A stretch of 64,000 nt of DNA from Aporrectodea caliginosa (lineage: Eukaryota; Annelida; Clitellata; Crassiclitellata; Lumbricidae), in contig JACEVL010000110.1 in the NCBI GenBank assembly GCA_020284085.1, forward strand, positions 613,501-677,500, given 5' to 3'. The notes under the pieces were generated by a model. It was not told the origin of the DNA, did not search any database, and worked only from the letters and a program-made list of their open reading frames with translations. Both the position numbers and the translations under genes were made by a program. Shown one piece after another: positions 1 to 11,139 of the stretch (the first letter of the stretch is position 1; each line of letters starts with the position of its first letter).

Positions 1-300
1 GAACGCTGAATCGGAGTTTCACGCCGAAGCGCATGAGCAATTGCGAGTGAAGGACTTGCCCAGGGTCCCTACGCGGCGACTTTGAGGTGGATCCGAACCC
101 GCAACCCTCCAGCTGCAAGGCACCGAACATACCCCTACACCACCGCGCCCCAGTTGTATTGTGATGTGTTGTATTGTGTGTTGTATTGTACTCCACGTTT
201 TATAATGCGACCGAGCCACCCGCAGTAAAGATCCGAGAAATTAATCTCTGATAATCCGACCCGACCGGGAAGCGAACCCGGGGCGCCGGCGCGGCGAGTT
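1..300 (-). repeat. SINE-1 copy, cut by window edge and 5'-truncated
   Basis: Reverse-orientation copy of the two-headed tRNA-derived SINE that also lies at 28480-28895, 51555-51815 and 55835-56235. The B-box-like segment of the second tRNA-like head (GGATCCGAACCCGCAACC on the plus strand, about 89-106) and that of the first head (GAAGCGAACCCGGGGC, about 269-284) are both visible. The A-box side of the first head is missing. At about 297 the SINE sequence stops and repeat A sequence (GTTTAATCCACGCTATATTT) begins. The left end is lost outside the window. Confidence 0.8.
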
Positions 301-3300
301 TAATCCACGCTATATTTTCAGCGCAGTCAAACCAGATGCAATGTACGTGACGTGTAGAATGAATTTCAACAGCCCTGGCAAGCTGACATCCATAATACAT
401 ACGATGTCATTAAATTGTAGCATCAGTCACAACTTAAGTAATATAAGTAAACGACGCAAAAGCACTGGCAGGCACAAGATGTCGATAACAAAATGCCATA
501 TTTAGACACCTTTAAAACGCATTTATCCAACGCTATATAAATTCTGTATTGAAGGTGTTTATGCATTAGATTTCGATTAAACCCCCGCTATGCCACAACA
601 TTTCGCTAGCTGTTGGTAACCAAACGTCAAATGAACGATAAATAACGTTGTTTTGTATGCGTGTGCATACCAGCGTCTGCATTCCTAAGTATTTCTGGTT
701 TCCTTGGCCTATCGGATTACGACCTTTGGCTTCTCCAATAGATTATAATTTTGACATTGATCTTACTTGAAGCCACCATCGACCATTGACGGCATGAAAA
801 CGATGATAACGGCGCTACAGAAGTCATTTGATTAGCTAGCTTAGCTTAGATTAGACTAGTCTAGATTAGATTAGATTATATTAGATTCAGCGGGACAATT
901 TTTCTAGCGCTGCTTTTACGTGTGAACAGTCCAGAAGGCAACGGTCATTCTTCTCCATTAAACCAAGTCTTAAAGTGGCGTCTCTTTGCAGAGTGGAACT
1001 CATTTATAGAGCGCCTCTCTTCAAACATCTCAACGAGAGATTTATTTGGCGCCAAGACTTTTAATCTGGATAGACATGGAGTAATGGATGTTTTGGATGG
1101 TGCTGCAGGTGATCAAGATGCTGCTGACTATAATCATCGTCTTCTTCTTCTCCTGGGGACCAAAGTGGGTTCTCAACATCCTCAAGAGACACGAACTCAG
1201 CATCCTACACACGGACAACGCTTTCTACATCATGGTTCGTATATAAACTACCTTAATCACCCGTACCTCAATATAAGATATGATTTGGTTTGGTTACTGT
1301 ATTACAATAGCTACTATGTTGCATAATATTCAGTAATGTGTTATAATAAGAGATCTGTGATTATAATTTTAATGTATTGAAACTATACTTTAAACAATTA
1401 TAATACATGTATGCTATGTTATTGAATGAACTTTTATTACATGTATAGTATGTTAGATACATGAACAGTTTAAAAAGAGTACTTAGTAAATTTTGTATAT
1501 GGATTACATAAATAAAGTATCTTAAGAGCTGTCTTTGGACACCTCTTTTAAGCATGGTGTTTTTCTTATAAGTACTGAAAGAAGTAAAATTTGCTCAGCT
1601 TACTATAAAATTATAAGAAATGACCTCGAACTAGATAAGTCTATGATAATTATTATTATGAGCTGTATTATGCCATGCGAACAGTAAGCAATGCTGAAAA
1701 CTACAAGAAAATCCGATGCTGCGTTAGACACCTTTAACATGCGTTCCATTTTTTCTATTTATACTTCACTTGCGAAACGCTAAGTGTTAAATCACAATAA
1801 TCATGTGTTGTAGGATAAGGTCTATGACTCTATGTCAACAGCCATATGCTGTCGTTAAACACTGGAAAATACCAGTAAACTCGGTTAAACTGCGTCACTG
1901 CCGTACTCGGGTGGTGCCAGTCCAAAGCCTAGATAAAGGAGGAGGATGACGCTAGTCATCGTCGTTATGACGTTAAATAGAAACTACTCACTCATTAAAA
2001 CATCAGCTAATTACCAAAAACGGATCAAAATTGTAAGTCACAAGATGTCGTTAACCAATAATTTTTAATAAAGTATAGTGCCGTTGAACAACGGGTAATA
2101 CAACGCTTTCGTTAGAAACCTTTAAAACATTTCAATCGAACAGATATATTTTCCTGTTTAGCCATTGATTTTGAATCATGACATAAGGGGAATCAATACC
2201 AGAATTTTTTGAGAGAATTTGCTATAAGCGACTAATAAGCGACTAATCACAATTACAATTAATTACATTTAATTAGTCAATCACCCCAACTCTACAAAGA
2301 AATCAAGTTCACCATCATTAACACCCCTATCAAACCAACACAGTAAACAAACGTCGCTTATCATCTAGCGTTATTTTGATACAATCGTCAAATTCCATTA
2401 CACGATATAAATGATTTTGATTTAAATTTTAGGACACCTTTCTAACTGCAACACATATCATTTATATAATCCCCAAACACATGGGACTAGTCGTAATTAA
2501 AGAATTTGTCTGCATTTTGCGAAATGAACGGTGATAACTGTTATGAAATAATCTATACGTCTTAAAAGTGTAATATTTCCCTGTAAGAGAAAGCAGAAGA
2601 GCTTTTCTGTATTATAATGCCATAGGATCGGTAATAACTGCTTAAATTTCAGTTGTCGTCAACAGCCTTTGTTGCACAGGATGTGGTTAACTCTGGCTCT
2701 GCCTGATATGAATCACATACGAATTACAGAATCAATCTGAGCTGTATTATCTTGTACGAACGGTGAGAACTATTAAAAAAATTCCACACCTCTTTAACAG
2801 TAATATACGCCCTACAAAAAAGCGCAGCAAAGCGGTCCTGTATTACAATGACAGCTGCTCGATGTAACAGTCATGAGACTCATTGGTGGGGAAGTTGGAT
2901 AATGGCTGTATTATGCCATACGAACTGTGAGAACAATTCAAAAAATAATTTCTAAACAAAGTCAGCGGCCTTCGTTTTCCGGATTTTTATGGATGGATTA
3001 AAGATTTTAACGACACCTAATCGAAACATTCAACTACAAAAGGTGAGATAGGGTCGACGTACATGTAAAGTAAACAGACCTGGCAGTCATTAGATGTACA
3101 TCGTTAGCCACAGTCCAAGCTATAGTGCAATAGAATACAAGTTCGACTTTTGCAGTGTTATTTATTTATTTTAACTCCGCTTCTCTCCGTACTCTCGCAG
3201 TGTCAGTCCCAAGCCTTATGAATGGAGGAGGGCGACTTCAACGGCCTTGGCAGCCATAGAATTTCGTTAAACACTGGACACTACTACTAGAAGAATAATA

Positions 3301-4320
3301 AGTTTTTCCGACGCCTGTTTTACGGTGAAAACTGTGCCAAACTTTTCAGATGGACGTCAACGGCCTTTGAACCCAAAATATGTCGTTAAACACTGCATGA
3401 CGCATTGCTGAATTTAGACACCTTTAAAACGCGTTTAATCCACGCTATATTTTCCGTGCGGTGAAAACCGAACGCAATTAACTGTCTACTTGTAGCCAAG
3501 ATAGATTGAACTTCAACGACAATGGCAGTAAACAGAAAAACCACCACCACCGAACGTGAATTAGCTTGCTTGCTATAGCCAAGGTAATAGACATGCCGTT
3601 ATGCACTTGATAAAAAGGCGGCAATGTTTAAACACCGTTAAAACGCGTTTAACCAATGCTATATAAAGTCTGCGGCGACCACTGTATGCGTTAGAATATT
3701 AGAAAATCTCTACTAATGCCGTCAAATGTCCCTACGCTGTCGGTAACCAACCGTCAAATGAACGATGAATAAATAACGTTGCTTTGTCTGCGGTGTGCCT
3801 ACCAGCGGAGGCCTTTCCGAAGTATTTCTAGTTTCTTTAACCCTTCGGATTTCGACGCCTTTGTGACGGTGAAAATTGCAAAAAAACGTTTCAGCTCGAG
3901 GTCAACGGCCTTTGAACCCAAAATATGTCGTTAAACACTGCATGACGCAATGCTCAATTTAGACACCTTTAAAACACTTTTAACCACCGCTATATTTCAG
4001 TACAGTGAACCCGGACGCAATGAAATTGTGTGTTCCATGGGAGGATGAAATTCAACGGCCCTGACATCCACAAAATGTCGTAATATACACTTGTAAGAAA
4101 ATACTTGTATTTAGACACCTTTAAAACTCGTTTAACCAATGTTATATGAAATCTGCAGGAAGGGCTCCGTACGTATCCATTGATGTTTTGAATTTCGACC
4201 AGGTTTGTCCAATGGATTATAATTTCGACTGCAAATCCTACTCGAAGTGACCATAGACCATTGACGCTATTTGTATTATGGTAACGGCGCTATAGAAGTC
4301 ATTTGATTAGATCACAGTAT
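301..4320. repeat. Locally duplicated mosaic of dispersed repeats A, B and C
   Basis: Apart from the GPCR exon at 1109-1234 this block is non-coding. It holds many minus-orientation copies of module A (for example TTTAGACACCTTTAAAACGC at 498, 3418, 3958 and 4111). Larger pieces are duplicated inside the block. Sequence 497-740 matches 3630-3855, 740-860 matches 4205-4320, and 3300-3480 matches 3840-4020, an offset of about 540 bp. Repeat B copies lie near 1890-1985 and 3178-3275. No other open frame here looks like a gene. Confidence 0.6.
1109..1234 (+). CDS. Internal exon of a class A (rhodopsin-family) peptide GPCR: TM6 to start of TM7
   Basis: Read in frame from 1109, the 42 codons begin VIKMLLTIIIVFFFSWGPKW and continue through a short charged third extracellular loop to DNAFYIM. 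This is the classic layout of transmembrane helix 6: a basic/KML cytoplasmic start, a hydrophobic helix, then the CWxP toggle motif, here S-W-G-P with Trp6.48 and Pro6.50 intact. DNAFYIM would be the first turns of helix 7. The exon is preceded by GTGCTGCAG (acceptor at 1107-1108) and followed by GTTCGT, a weak donor. It is 126 nt, phase 0 at both ends. The general family is clear from TM6; the ligand is not, though SWGP and Lys-rich flanks are commonest among neuropeptide receptors. An NPxxY-bearing TM7 exon and TM1-5 exons were not found, so they lie in distant introns or outside the window. A longer open frame from 922 to 1326 uses another frame and is not the gene. Confidence 0.72.
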
Positions 4321-4339
4321 AGATTAAGTAATTATATGT

Positions 4340-4800
4340 CAGATTAGATTAGATAAGGATAGGATATGATAGGATAGAATAGAACAGAATAAAGTAGGAT
4401 AGTACAGAATGGAATAGAATGAAATAGAGAACAGAATAGAATAGAAATACAGAATAGAATAGAATAGTACAGAATAGAATAGAATAGTACAGAATAGAAT
4501 AGTACAGAATAGAATAGAATAGAACCCGATAAAGTAGGATAGAATAGAATAGAATAGAATAGAAAACTATAAAGTAAGATAGAATAGAATAAAATGGAAT
4601 TCAGTATTATAGGATAGAATAGAAAAAAAATCAGAATTAGAATCAGAATCAGAATCAGGAAAGGATAGGATGGAGTTGAATAAGATAAGGATCTAATGGA
4701 ATAAGATAAGATATACTAGAATTATGTCAGGATATGACATAATAAAATAGGAGAGGAGATAATAAGACAGATTAGATTAGATTTGATTAGATTATTTAGC
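4340..4800 (+). repeat. AGAAT pentamer satellite with degenerate flanks
   Basis: About 300 bp of (AGAAT)n with variants (AGGAT, AGTAC) from 4340 to 4640. It then decays into AGAATC, AAGAT and TTAGA pentamers up to about 4796. A related TTAGA run is at 865-892. Confidence 0.85.
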
Positions 4801-5145
4801 GAGGAGCAGTCGAGCGGGCTTTGAGTCGTACACCGATCCTCTTACTGTTGCTCTTTCATCCGTGTAACAAGTAGAAACTGTTCTAGATCAGAGTCCGGTG
4901 TCTCGATGACTGTTCAGGAGCTTCTGGAATGCATTTGCGCAGTCTCTAGCGAGTCCTGTGACTGTCGTTAGGTCTCAGCTTAAGAGCTGTTTGTCACGGA
5001 ATGTTTATCCTACTTAAGCTGTTACGCTAATTGGACGGACGGACGGGACTTTGAACGGATTCTAGGACGATGAGATGGAGAGGCTTGTTGACCACCGCCT
5101 ACATATGAATGGCGCGATAAATACCGCGCTTTATTGCGATGCATT
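4801..5145. other. Unique sequence without a recognisable feature
   Basis: A GC-richer block of about 340 bp between two pentamer satellites. No frame on either strand is open and family-like, and no repeat partner was seen inside the window. Confidence 0.4.
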
Positions 5146-5149
5146 GTCT

Positions 5150-5405
5150 GATAGTGATTTGTATTGTATTGTAAGGCTTTGAATTGTATTGTGATGTTTT
5201 GTATTGTATTGTGATGTTGTAATGTTTTGTGTTACATTGTACTGTATTGTTATCTGGCTAGATGTAAATTAAAATGTTCACTCTTAACTGTATTGTACTG
5301 TAATGTATCGTATTGATTTACATTGTATTGTATTGTTTTGCGATCTATTGTTTTGTATTGTATGGCATTGTATTGTATTGCATTGATTTACATTGTATTG
5401 TATTG
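5150..5405 (+). repeat. TGTAT/TGTTT pentamer satellite
   Basis: Degenerate (TTGTA)n with scattered TGATG units. This is the complement of the (CAATA)n tails that end SINE-1 and the CR1/L2-like LINE, so it may have grown from such a tail in minus orientation. Confidence 0.7.
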
Positions 5406-5499
5406 AAATACTGTGTGCTAAAGGGCTTGAGCGCTGCTTAGAAAGCGCGTTAGATACAAAATCCTTGAACAATGACTGAATTGTGTGGCTGATGATAAT

Positions 5500-6350
5500 G
5501 ACGACGACGACGACAATAGCAACGACGACGATGATGATGATTGATGACGCGGGTCGTCTTATGGTCACAAACATAGATCGATCAATCATCGGGTCAATCG
5601 CTAAAGTCAACAATCAATCAATCAATCAATCAATCAATGAGCAATGAATCAATGGCTCGTTCACTTTGTCAAGAGCGTGAACCACTCAGCACTCAGTAGA
5701 TGGACTGTTGTTCTTTCCGGTTCTTTGTACGCTTCAGTGTGTGTCTAGGTGTCCGTTCGTAAGTGTCAGAAAGCTTGCTTGTATGTGTCCATTTATGTAT
5801 CTGTCTGTCTGTCTGTCTATCTTTCCATCTTTCCATCTTTCCATCTATCTATCTATGTGTCTGTTTGTGTGCGTGTTCTCTTTTTCTATCTCTCTTGCAT
5901 GTTCTCTGTCTCTGTCTGTCTCTGTCGCCTGTCTCTTTCTCGGTCGGTCTCTCTGTCTGTCTCTGTCTCTCTGTCTGTCTCTCTTTCTTTCTCTCTCTCT
6001 CTGTCGATGTGTTTGCCTCGTCTCTCAGATAGACCCAAAAGCAGACAAAAACACAAACTCTATGGCTGGCGCTGTGTCTTTATGTTTATCTATGTGTCTA
6101 ACTATATGTGTCTGTACGTCTCTCTATCAGCCTGGGTACATGTGCAGATGTGAGCCTTTATATGAACAAGTGTATGTCTAAGATTGTCTTCCTCTGTGTG
6201 TGTAGGTGTGTGTATGTTTTTGTGTATATGTGTGTATGTGTCTGCCTTTGTGCGCCGATCTTTGTGTGTCGGTCTGTATGTGTCTGTGTGTATGTGTGCC
6301 TGTGGGTGTGAAGTCATTAGATTGTATGTGTCCGTCCGTCCGTCCGTCCG
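5500..6350 (+). repeat. Microsatellite cluster: GACGAC, CAAT, then TCTG/TCTC and TGTG tracts
   Basis: GACGAC/GATGAT triplets lie near 5500-5545 and (CAAT)n at 5610-5640. From 5790 to 6350 there are TCTG, TCTC, TATG and GTCC repeats. Several overlapping open frames rich in Ser, Cys, Leu and Val run through it only because the repeats lack stops. Confidence 0.85.
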
Positions 6351-6660
6351 TCCTTTCAGCGTGGATCGGGTGAAAGACCAGAGAGGGTCAATCCGTCGGG
6401 TGTCATTTACCCTTATCTCCGGACTCCACGATCCGCCTACGAGACAAACCCACCGGCAAACAAAGGGAGATTGGGGCAACCGGGGTTAATCCACTCACCG
6501 CCCGATGCCACTCTGCTCTGGCTTCCCGTTCGTCGGGGCTTCCTGCAATTTGTTGCCTCTGACGGACTTAGGGACGATGCGAAGTGACTGCAGCTGCAGT
6601 GTTATGCAAAGGAGATGCGACTCGCAATTTTCAGAGACATGACTTGTTTTGTTCTTTTGT
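6350..6660. promoter_or_regulatory. Candidate cis-regulatory block (SOX, OTX, POU, E-box-like motifs)
   Basis: Unique, balanced-composition sequence of about 300 bp set between simple repeats. It contains AACAAAG (SOX-like, 6459-6465), TAATCC (OTX-like, 6487-6492), CAGCTG (E-box, 6591-6596) and ATGCAAA (POU/octamer-like, 6604-6610). Such short motifs occur by chance. The call rests on their clustering in an island free of repeats and open frames. Confidence 0.25.
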
Positions 6661-6729
6661 GAAAGAGGAAGATTGATGACAACGTGTTTTCATGTGGATG
6701 TTTGAATGCGTGTTTATGCATATAATGTG

Positions 6730-6887
6730 TAAGTAAGTGTGTGTGTATGTGTGTGTTTTTATGTGTATGTATGTGTGTATTTGTGTGTGTGTTTTGTGTG
6801 TGTTTTTGTGCATGCCTCGTGTGTGTGTGTGTGTGTTTACGTGTCTGAATGTATGTGTATGTGTATATATGTGTGTTTGTACATACC
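6730..6887 (+). repeat. TG-rich microsatellite (TGTG/TATG)
   Basis: Degenerate (TG)n with TATG and TTTG interruptions, running up to the LINE 3' end that begins at about 6888. Confidence 0.85.
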
Positions 6888-7110
6888 ACAATGGCTCAAT
6901 CCAGATCCTTTGTGTGCATAGGTCCCTCTCTGTGGAATGGACTTCCTCCTTCTCTACGCTCTACAAAACTCTCTGGTAGCATCTCTACCTCTTTCTCTCA
7001 CCTTAAAACCTTCCTTTTTCCTCGGAGTACCTCGCACTGGGAGCGCTTCTGAAAGGCTTTATGCTATGAGAAGCGCTTTATAAATGATCAAATACAATAC
7101 AATAAAATAC
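6888..7110 (+). mobile_element. 3' end of a CR1/L2-like LINE: last RT codons plus 3' tail
   Basis: Frame 3 from 6892 reads AQSRSF, then IGPSLWNGLPPSLRS, then SFSHLKTFLF. This is the conserved C-terminal signature of CR1/L2-group reverse transcriptases (R-S-F-x-x-x-G-P-x-x-W-N-x-L-P...F-K-x-x-L-K-T-x-L-F). A 3' tail follows, GAAGCGCTTTATAAATGATC, ending in (CAATA)n at 7088-7110. A near-identical minus-strand copy lies at 41260-41452. The copy is 5'-truncated into a TG microsatellite. The tail matches the SINE-1 tail, pointing to this LINE family as the likely retrotransposition partner. Confidence 0.8.
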
Positions 7111-7379
7111 AATATAATATGCGTGTATTCTGTGTGTACGTGCGTGTACGTGCCCGTGTGTCTTTCTTCTGGAGCTCATTTTGAAAATGTGATATTTTTT
7201 CCTTGTGGAGGTGTCTCGTTTCTTTGTTCGTTTTGTGTAGTCGTACAAGAAAAGAGGTTGCAATTGCCGGATATCCATGTAATATCTTCGTCCCGTGTGT
7301 GGTTTGGAATCTAACTGAACATAATGGAGCACTGCATCCATACACACCAGCCTAATTATTGCGAAAAGCAAACCAATTT

Positions 7380-7625
7380 TAAATAAAATGATGCATGAAT
7401 CATGATGAATGTGCGTAGGTATGGACGCATCTGAGTAGGAATCTTGAAAGGGCGCTATATAAATTTTGGAATGAATGAATGAATGAATATAATTAGGAAT
7501 GTATGTGTGTATGCATGTATAAATATATGCATGTATGTGTGTATGTTCGTATGTATGTATCTATGTATCTATGTATGTAAACTTATTTATGTATGTATGT
7601 AGGTACGTAAGTATATATGTATGTA
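7380..7625 (+). repeat. SINE tail fragment followed by TGTA satellite
   Basis: A 3' SINE/LINE tail, CGCATCTGAGTAGGAATC then GGGCGCTATATAAATT, ends in (GAAT)n at 7427-7490. A degenerate (TGTA)n/(TGTC)n array then runs to about 7625. Confidence 0.65.
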
Positions 7626-7629
7626 CGTT

Positions 7630-8130
7630 TATCTGGACATTTATATAGCGCCATTCAAAACTTCCCAAAGGCGCTGAGTACCTTTGCGAGTTCTTCAAAT
7701 TACCACAATCGAAAAGTGGCTGACTCGCGCATACGCGTAGAACCGAAAGAAAATTGCAGAGTTCTTCCTGTTTTGTGTTGCATCGAGGACTACCAACCCC
7801 AACGGAAACCTAAGATCGTAATCGCAATAGTAACTGTAATCGTAATAGAGATACTCTAAAGCCAAGCACAGGGCACCAGCTTATTCACGAGCGCTGAGTC
7901 GTGTCAGATGTGTTGTCTAGAGATGGTCTAGGGAAGATCGAAGCCCGGTTGCCAGAGAGACCAGAGACAGGAGTACTCCTCGGACAAGTGTCGTGTTGGT
8001 CAAGGAAGATTGGAAGGCGGAGGATCGAGTGGATCAGGTTTGGGATTCTTGAATCGGTGGGACTTTAATTTATGGTGAAAATCCTGTGTGATGATAAGTG
8101 GAAGAACCAGGGTAAGAATTGTCAGGGGGT
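7630..8130 (+). repeat. Repeat D, copy 1 (possible transposon-derived coding remnant)
   Basis: It starts with an inverted SINE-like tail (TTTATATAGCGCC at 7639). It then shares about 300 bp with the minus strand of 22030-22330, including GCCAAGCACAGGGCACC, TTCACGAGCGCTGAGTCG and CCGGTTGCCAGAGAGA. Translated in parallel, both copies keep a related basic peptide (RAPAYSRALSRVRCVV here, RASACSRALRRIRSVV there), so the ancestor may have been coding. This copy has a stop after that peptide. The family is not recognised. Confidence 0.5.
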
Positions 8131-8920
8131 TTAGGGGGGTTCAACCCCCTCAGTCCTTCTTAGGATGCCATAGCAAAGTCTACATGTCACGCCCAAACTG
8201 CACATAAATCAACGTCTAACCCCCAGTTATATTTTTACAATTCCATACTGGGAAGAACCTGAAGAAGAATGACGGTGGTGAGCGGGATTATTGGTGAAGT
8301 AACTGAGAATTTGCGGAATTCAGAGGATAGCATTCAGAGGTGCAGTGTTACATTTTATGGATCGGTTGAACTACGTGAGGCGCGTAGTGTCCTATAGGAC
8401 GGAATAGAGTGAGAAATGAGAACGAGATAATGGATCAAAGAACATTCCGGATAACGTTCATAGAATAATATGCATGAAAATATTTGCGCCTAAGTATCTT
8501 TCGAGTCCACACACCGGTGACCTCTCGTTTCTGCTCTTAAAAGATTACTGCTTTTCTCATTCCTTTCAATTTTTATCCTTTGCTTGCTGCAGACACATCT
8601 TATGCGTGTTACAGGGTGCGCAACAATTTCCGTAAACCTCGTTAATTTTTATACGACCTCTTGAATGTGATTTCCGGTGCATTCACGATGAAATTTCTGC
8701 TGATTGAATAGTTAGATTAGCGCTCTCTGTACGAGAATTCTTGGGCTTTCTACTATGTCTTGCAAAGAATTTTAATCCAAAGTCATTCCGAGTGAAAATA
8801 CCTTAGGCTGAAAGCAGAGAGAGTGGCGGTCACTCAAACACCTCTTTTAAGCCTTACATTAGCCCTATAAATAAAAGTAAACGCACTCACAAATTAACTT
8901 CTTCATCCATCACAATTTCA
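8131..8920. other. No recognisable gene or element
   Basis: About 790 bp of moderately AT-rich sequence with no long open frame and no obvious repeat partner in the window. Open frames are under 60 codons and interrupted. Confidence 0.4.
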
Positions 8921-8924
8921 AAAC

Positions 8925-9700
8925 CCGCCACTGTTCGCTTTATTGACAGTGAAATGTCCCAAGCCTGGCCCAAGGAGGAGGGCGACGCTAATCCGATTTT
9001 GTTACCACACAGCTAGTCGTTAAACAGAAAAACCACCACAATTTAACTTTTCATCCATCACTTGTGATGCCATGGGCTCAAACCCGTCGCTTGTCGCTTA
9101 ATCAAGATATTGAGTGTATATGAGCTGAAATAGGCGAGACGGGCAAAACTTGTGGAATATTCTTCAATTCAGCAGTTGCCTATGAATTTGCCATAATTGG
9201 CAATGTAGTAATCCGATTTTGATGCCGTTTGCTTTATGTAGGCCTTTATTGCACGGCAAAATTGCAGAATAATCAAGTAATGGTTGCTGAGGACTATGAT
9301 GACACAAAAATTCCGAAACTTTTTATTCGATTTTCTCACTCTATATCAATGAAAGAATCAAACGCGCATAACTTCAGTTAGAAAAAAAGATATTTTCATT
9401 CCGTAAGAAGTATTTTGAAGCAAATTAATTGTAGAATATGACTGAATAAAAAGGTCAGAAACCAACATGTGATGGGTTTTGACCCCTGGCGTCACATTTT
9501 ATTTCTGTAACCATCAGAAGAGAAAAACGAACAATGAAACAATAAGGCAACGCTAAAATAGGGACACCTAAACATGTAAAAAATATTCCGGCACTGCACG
9601 TTTGACAGTGCCTGTCTGCAAGCCCAGATAAAGGAGGAGAGCGACGCTAATCATCTGTGCTGTGACAGCGTTCTTCTTAAACAGCAATCAGCAGAGAATT
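8925..9700 (+). repeat. Two plus-orientation repeat B copies with intervening sequence
   Basis: Copies at 8930-9035 and 9598-9690 share CAAGCCTGG, AAGGAGGAGGGCGACGCTAA and a terminal GTCGTTAAAC box. The 560 bp between them holds no gene and no other identified repeat. Confidence 0.6.
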
Positions 9701-9750
9701 TCTGTGGAAATCAACAGCTTTTAGTGTCATAAGATGTCGTTAAACTCTGG

Positions 9751-9952
9751 TTCCATCCATCCATCCATCCATCCGTCCGTCCGTCCATCCATCCGTCCGT
9801 CCGTCCGTCCGTCCGTCCGTCCGTCCGTCTCCATCCGTCCGTCATCCATCCATCCGTCCGTCCGTCCGTCCGTCCGTCCGTCCGTCCGTCCGTCCGTCCG
9901 TCCGTCCGTCCGTCCGTCCGTCCGTCCATCCATCCATCCATCCATCCATCCA
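9751..9952 (+). repeat. CCAT/CCGT tetramer microsatellite
   Basis: About 200 bp of perfect tetramers alternating between CCAT blocks and CCGT blocks. It is translatable on both strands as low-complexity peptide, which is an artefact. Confidence 0.95.
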
Positions 9953-10229
9953 CGAAGAGCAGTCTCTTAAGCTGGCCTGAGAATAAGTCATGGGTATGAA
10001 GTGTTAAAATTCGGTTTTCTTGGTCTTGGCATATGAGGGCGACTCGCCAATCCTTTGCCTCACAGTCTCATCTCTCTGTCATCACTTGTCTATGACCACC
10101 CAGCACATCAATGCATCTGAATTCCATATATAGCACTTTAGCTATCGAACACGAATATCAACGAAGACTATATATACAAGAGAAATAGCACTAAAACCTA
10201 AAATAATCATAAAATAATAATGATAATAG

Positions 10230-10310
10230 TAATCGTACGATTTATATAGCGCCGTAAAAACGGCAGACTCCAAAAGGCACGTTACATTTGAAGTGGGCGC
10301 TTCAAATGGA
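10230..10310 (-). repeat. SINE/LINE 3' tail fragment
   Basis: ATTTATATAGCGCCGTAAAA followed by a GGCACG/GGGCGCTTC body is the reverse complement of the GGCGCTATATAAAT tail found on several elements here. It is preceded by an (AATAAT)-like stretch, the tail side. Confidence 0.5.
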
Positions 10311-10639
10311 ATATTTGTCTGACTAGACTATATATCTGCGTTAAAGTAGGCCCCAGAAATCATTCGTTTAACCGTTCATATTAGATTAGCTTTGACTGAA
10401 CCAGGCAACAAAGCAGCTTGATTGGATTTCGTCCGTATTTGTTTACGACCGAAAAGTAATCGAATAGCTTAATCGGATTCACGTCAGGGAGTTTTGGCAC
10501 AAGTCGGTTTTTGTGGTCTGTATAGAAACAGAGGAAGCCATGATGAAGCTTACGTCGGTAAGACATCGAAACGCGATCTAACGTAGGCCTAATGCGACGC
10601 AATGCGTGTAATGCGATATAATCCAATGTAAACTAATGT

Positions 10640-10958
10640 CATGTTGGACAATCCAACTGTATTTGATACAATGCAACTGTATTTGACACAATACCAATAC
10701 CATACAACTATATTTTATATACAATACAATACAACTGTATTTGATACAATACATTGCAACTGTTTTTTATGCAATACAACAGTTACTGCATTTGATACAA
10801 TACATTGCAACTGGTTTTTATGCAATACAACTGCATTTGATACAATACATTGCAACTGGTTTTTATGCAATACAACTGCATTTGATACAATACATTGCAA
10901 CTGTTTTTTGCAATACAACTGCATTTGATACAATGCAGCTGTATTTGATATTGCCCTA
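10640..10958 (+). repeat. 45-bp minisatellite inside a CAATA-rich tract
   Basis: After a (CAATA)-rich lead-in, a unit of about 45 bp recurs with TTTGATACAATACATTGCAA at 10740, 10791, 10836 and 10880. Spacing of a multiple of three keeps open frames on both strands, so the repetitive peptides are by-products. Confidence 0.85.
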
Positions 10959-10989
10959 TAAGGATCAAAAACACAAGCCAACTTACGAT

Positions 10990-11125
10990 AGAACACCGCC
11001 GGCTCTGACCAATTGTGCGTGAAGGACCTGCACAAGGTCCCTATACAGTCTCAGAGGAGGAGGAGGATCGAACCCCGTACTCTCCGCAGTACAAGGCGAG
11101 CGCTCTAACCAATCGGGTTAACAAC
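10990..11125 (-). repeat. SINE-2 copy (tRNA-derived), minus orientation
   Basis: Reverse complement shows a tRNA-like head: an A-box-like run ending TTAGAGCGCTC (complement of 11097-11107) and a B-box-like GGTTCGAT (complement near 11067-11075). The body complement GACCTTGTGCAGGTCCTTCA is shared with copies at 14655, 18549, 27555, 55255 and 61605. Confidence 0.65.
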
Positions 11126-11139
11126 AAGATATGATCCGC

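Noticed and set aside
922..1326. 134-codon open frame on plus
   Set aside because: It spans the GPCR exon in another phase. The upstream part has no homology-like motifs and the exon frame explains the conserved signal.
5708..6489. Several overlapping Cys/Ser/Leu-rich frames
   Set aside because: They translate TCTG, TCTC and TGTG repeats in all phases; low complexity, no domain.
9711..9970. MDGWMDG/HPSIHPS repetitive proteins
   Set aside because: Both strands of a CCAT/CCGT tetramer array are stop-free, so these are artefacts. The same applies at 59154-59876 and 62841-63523.
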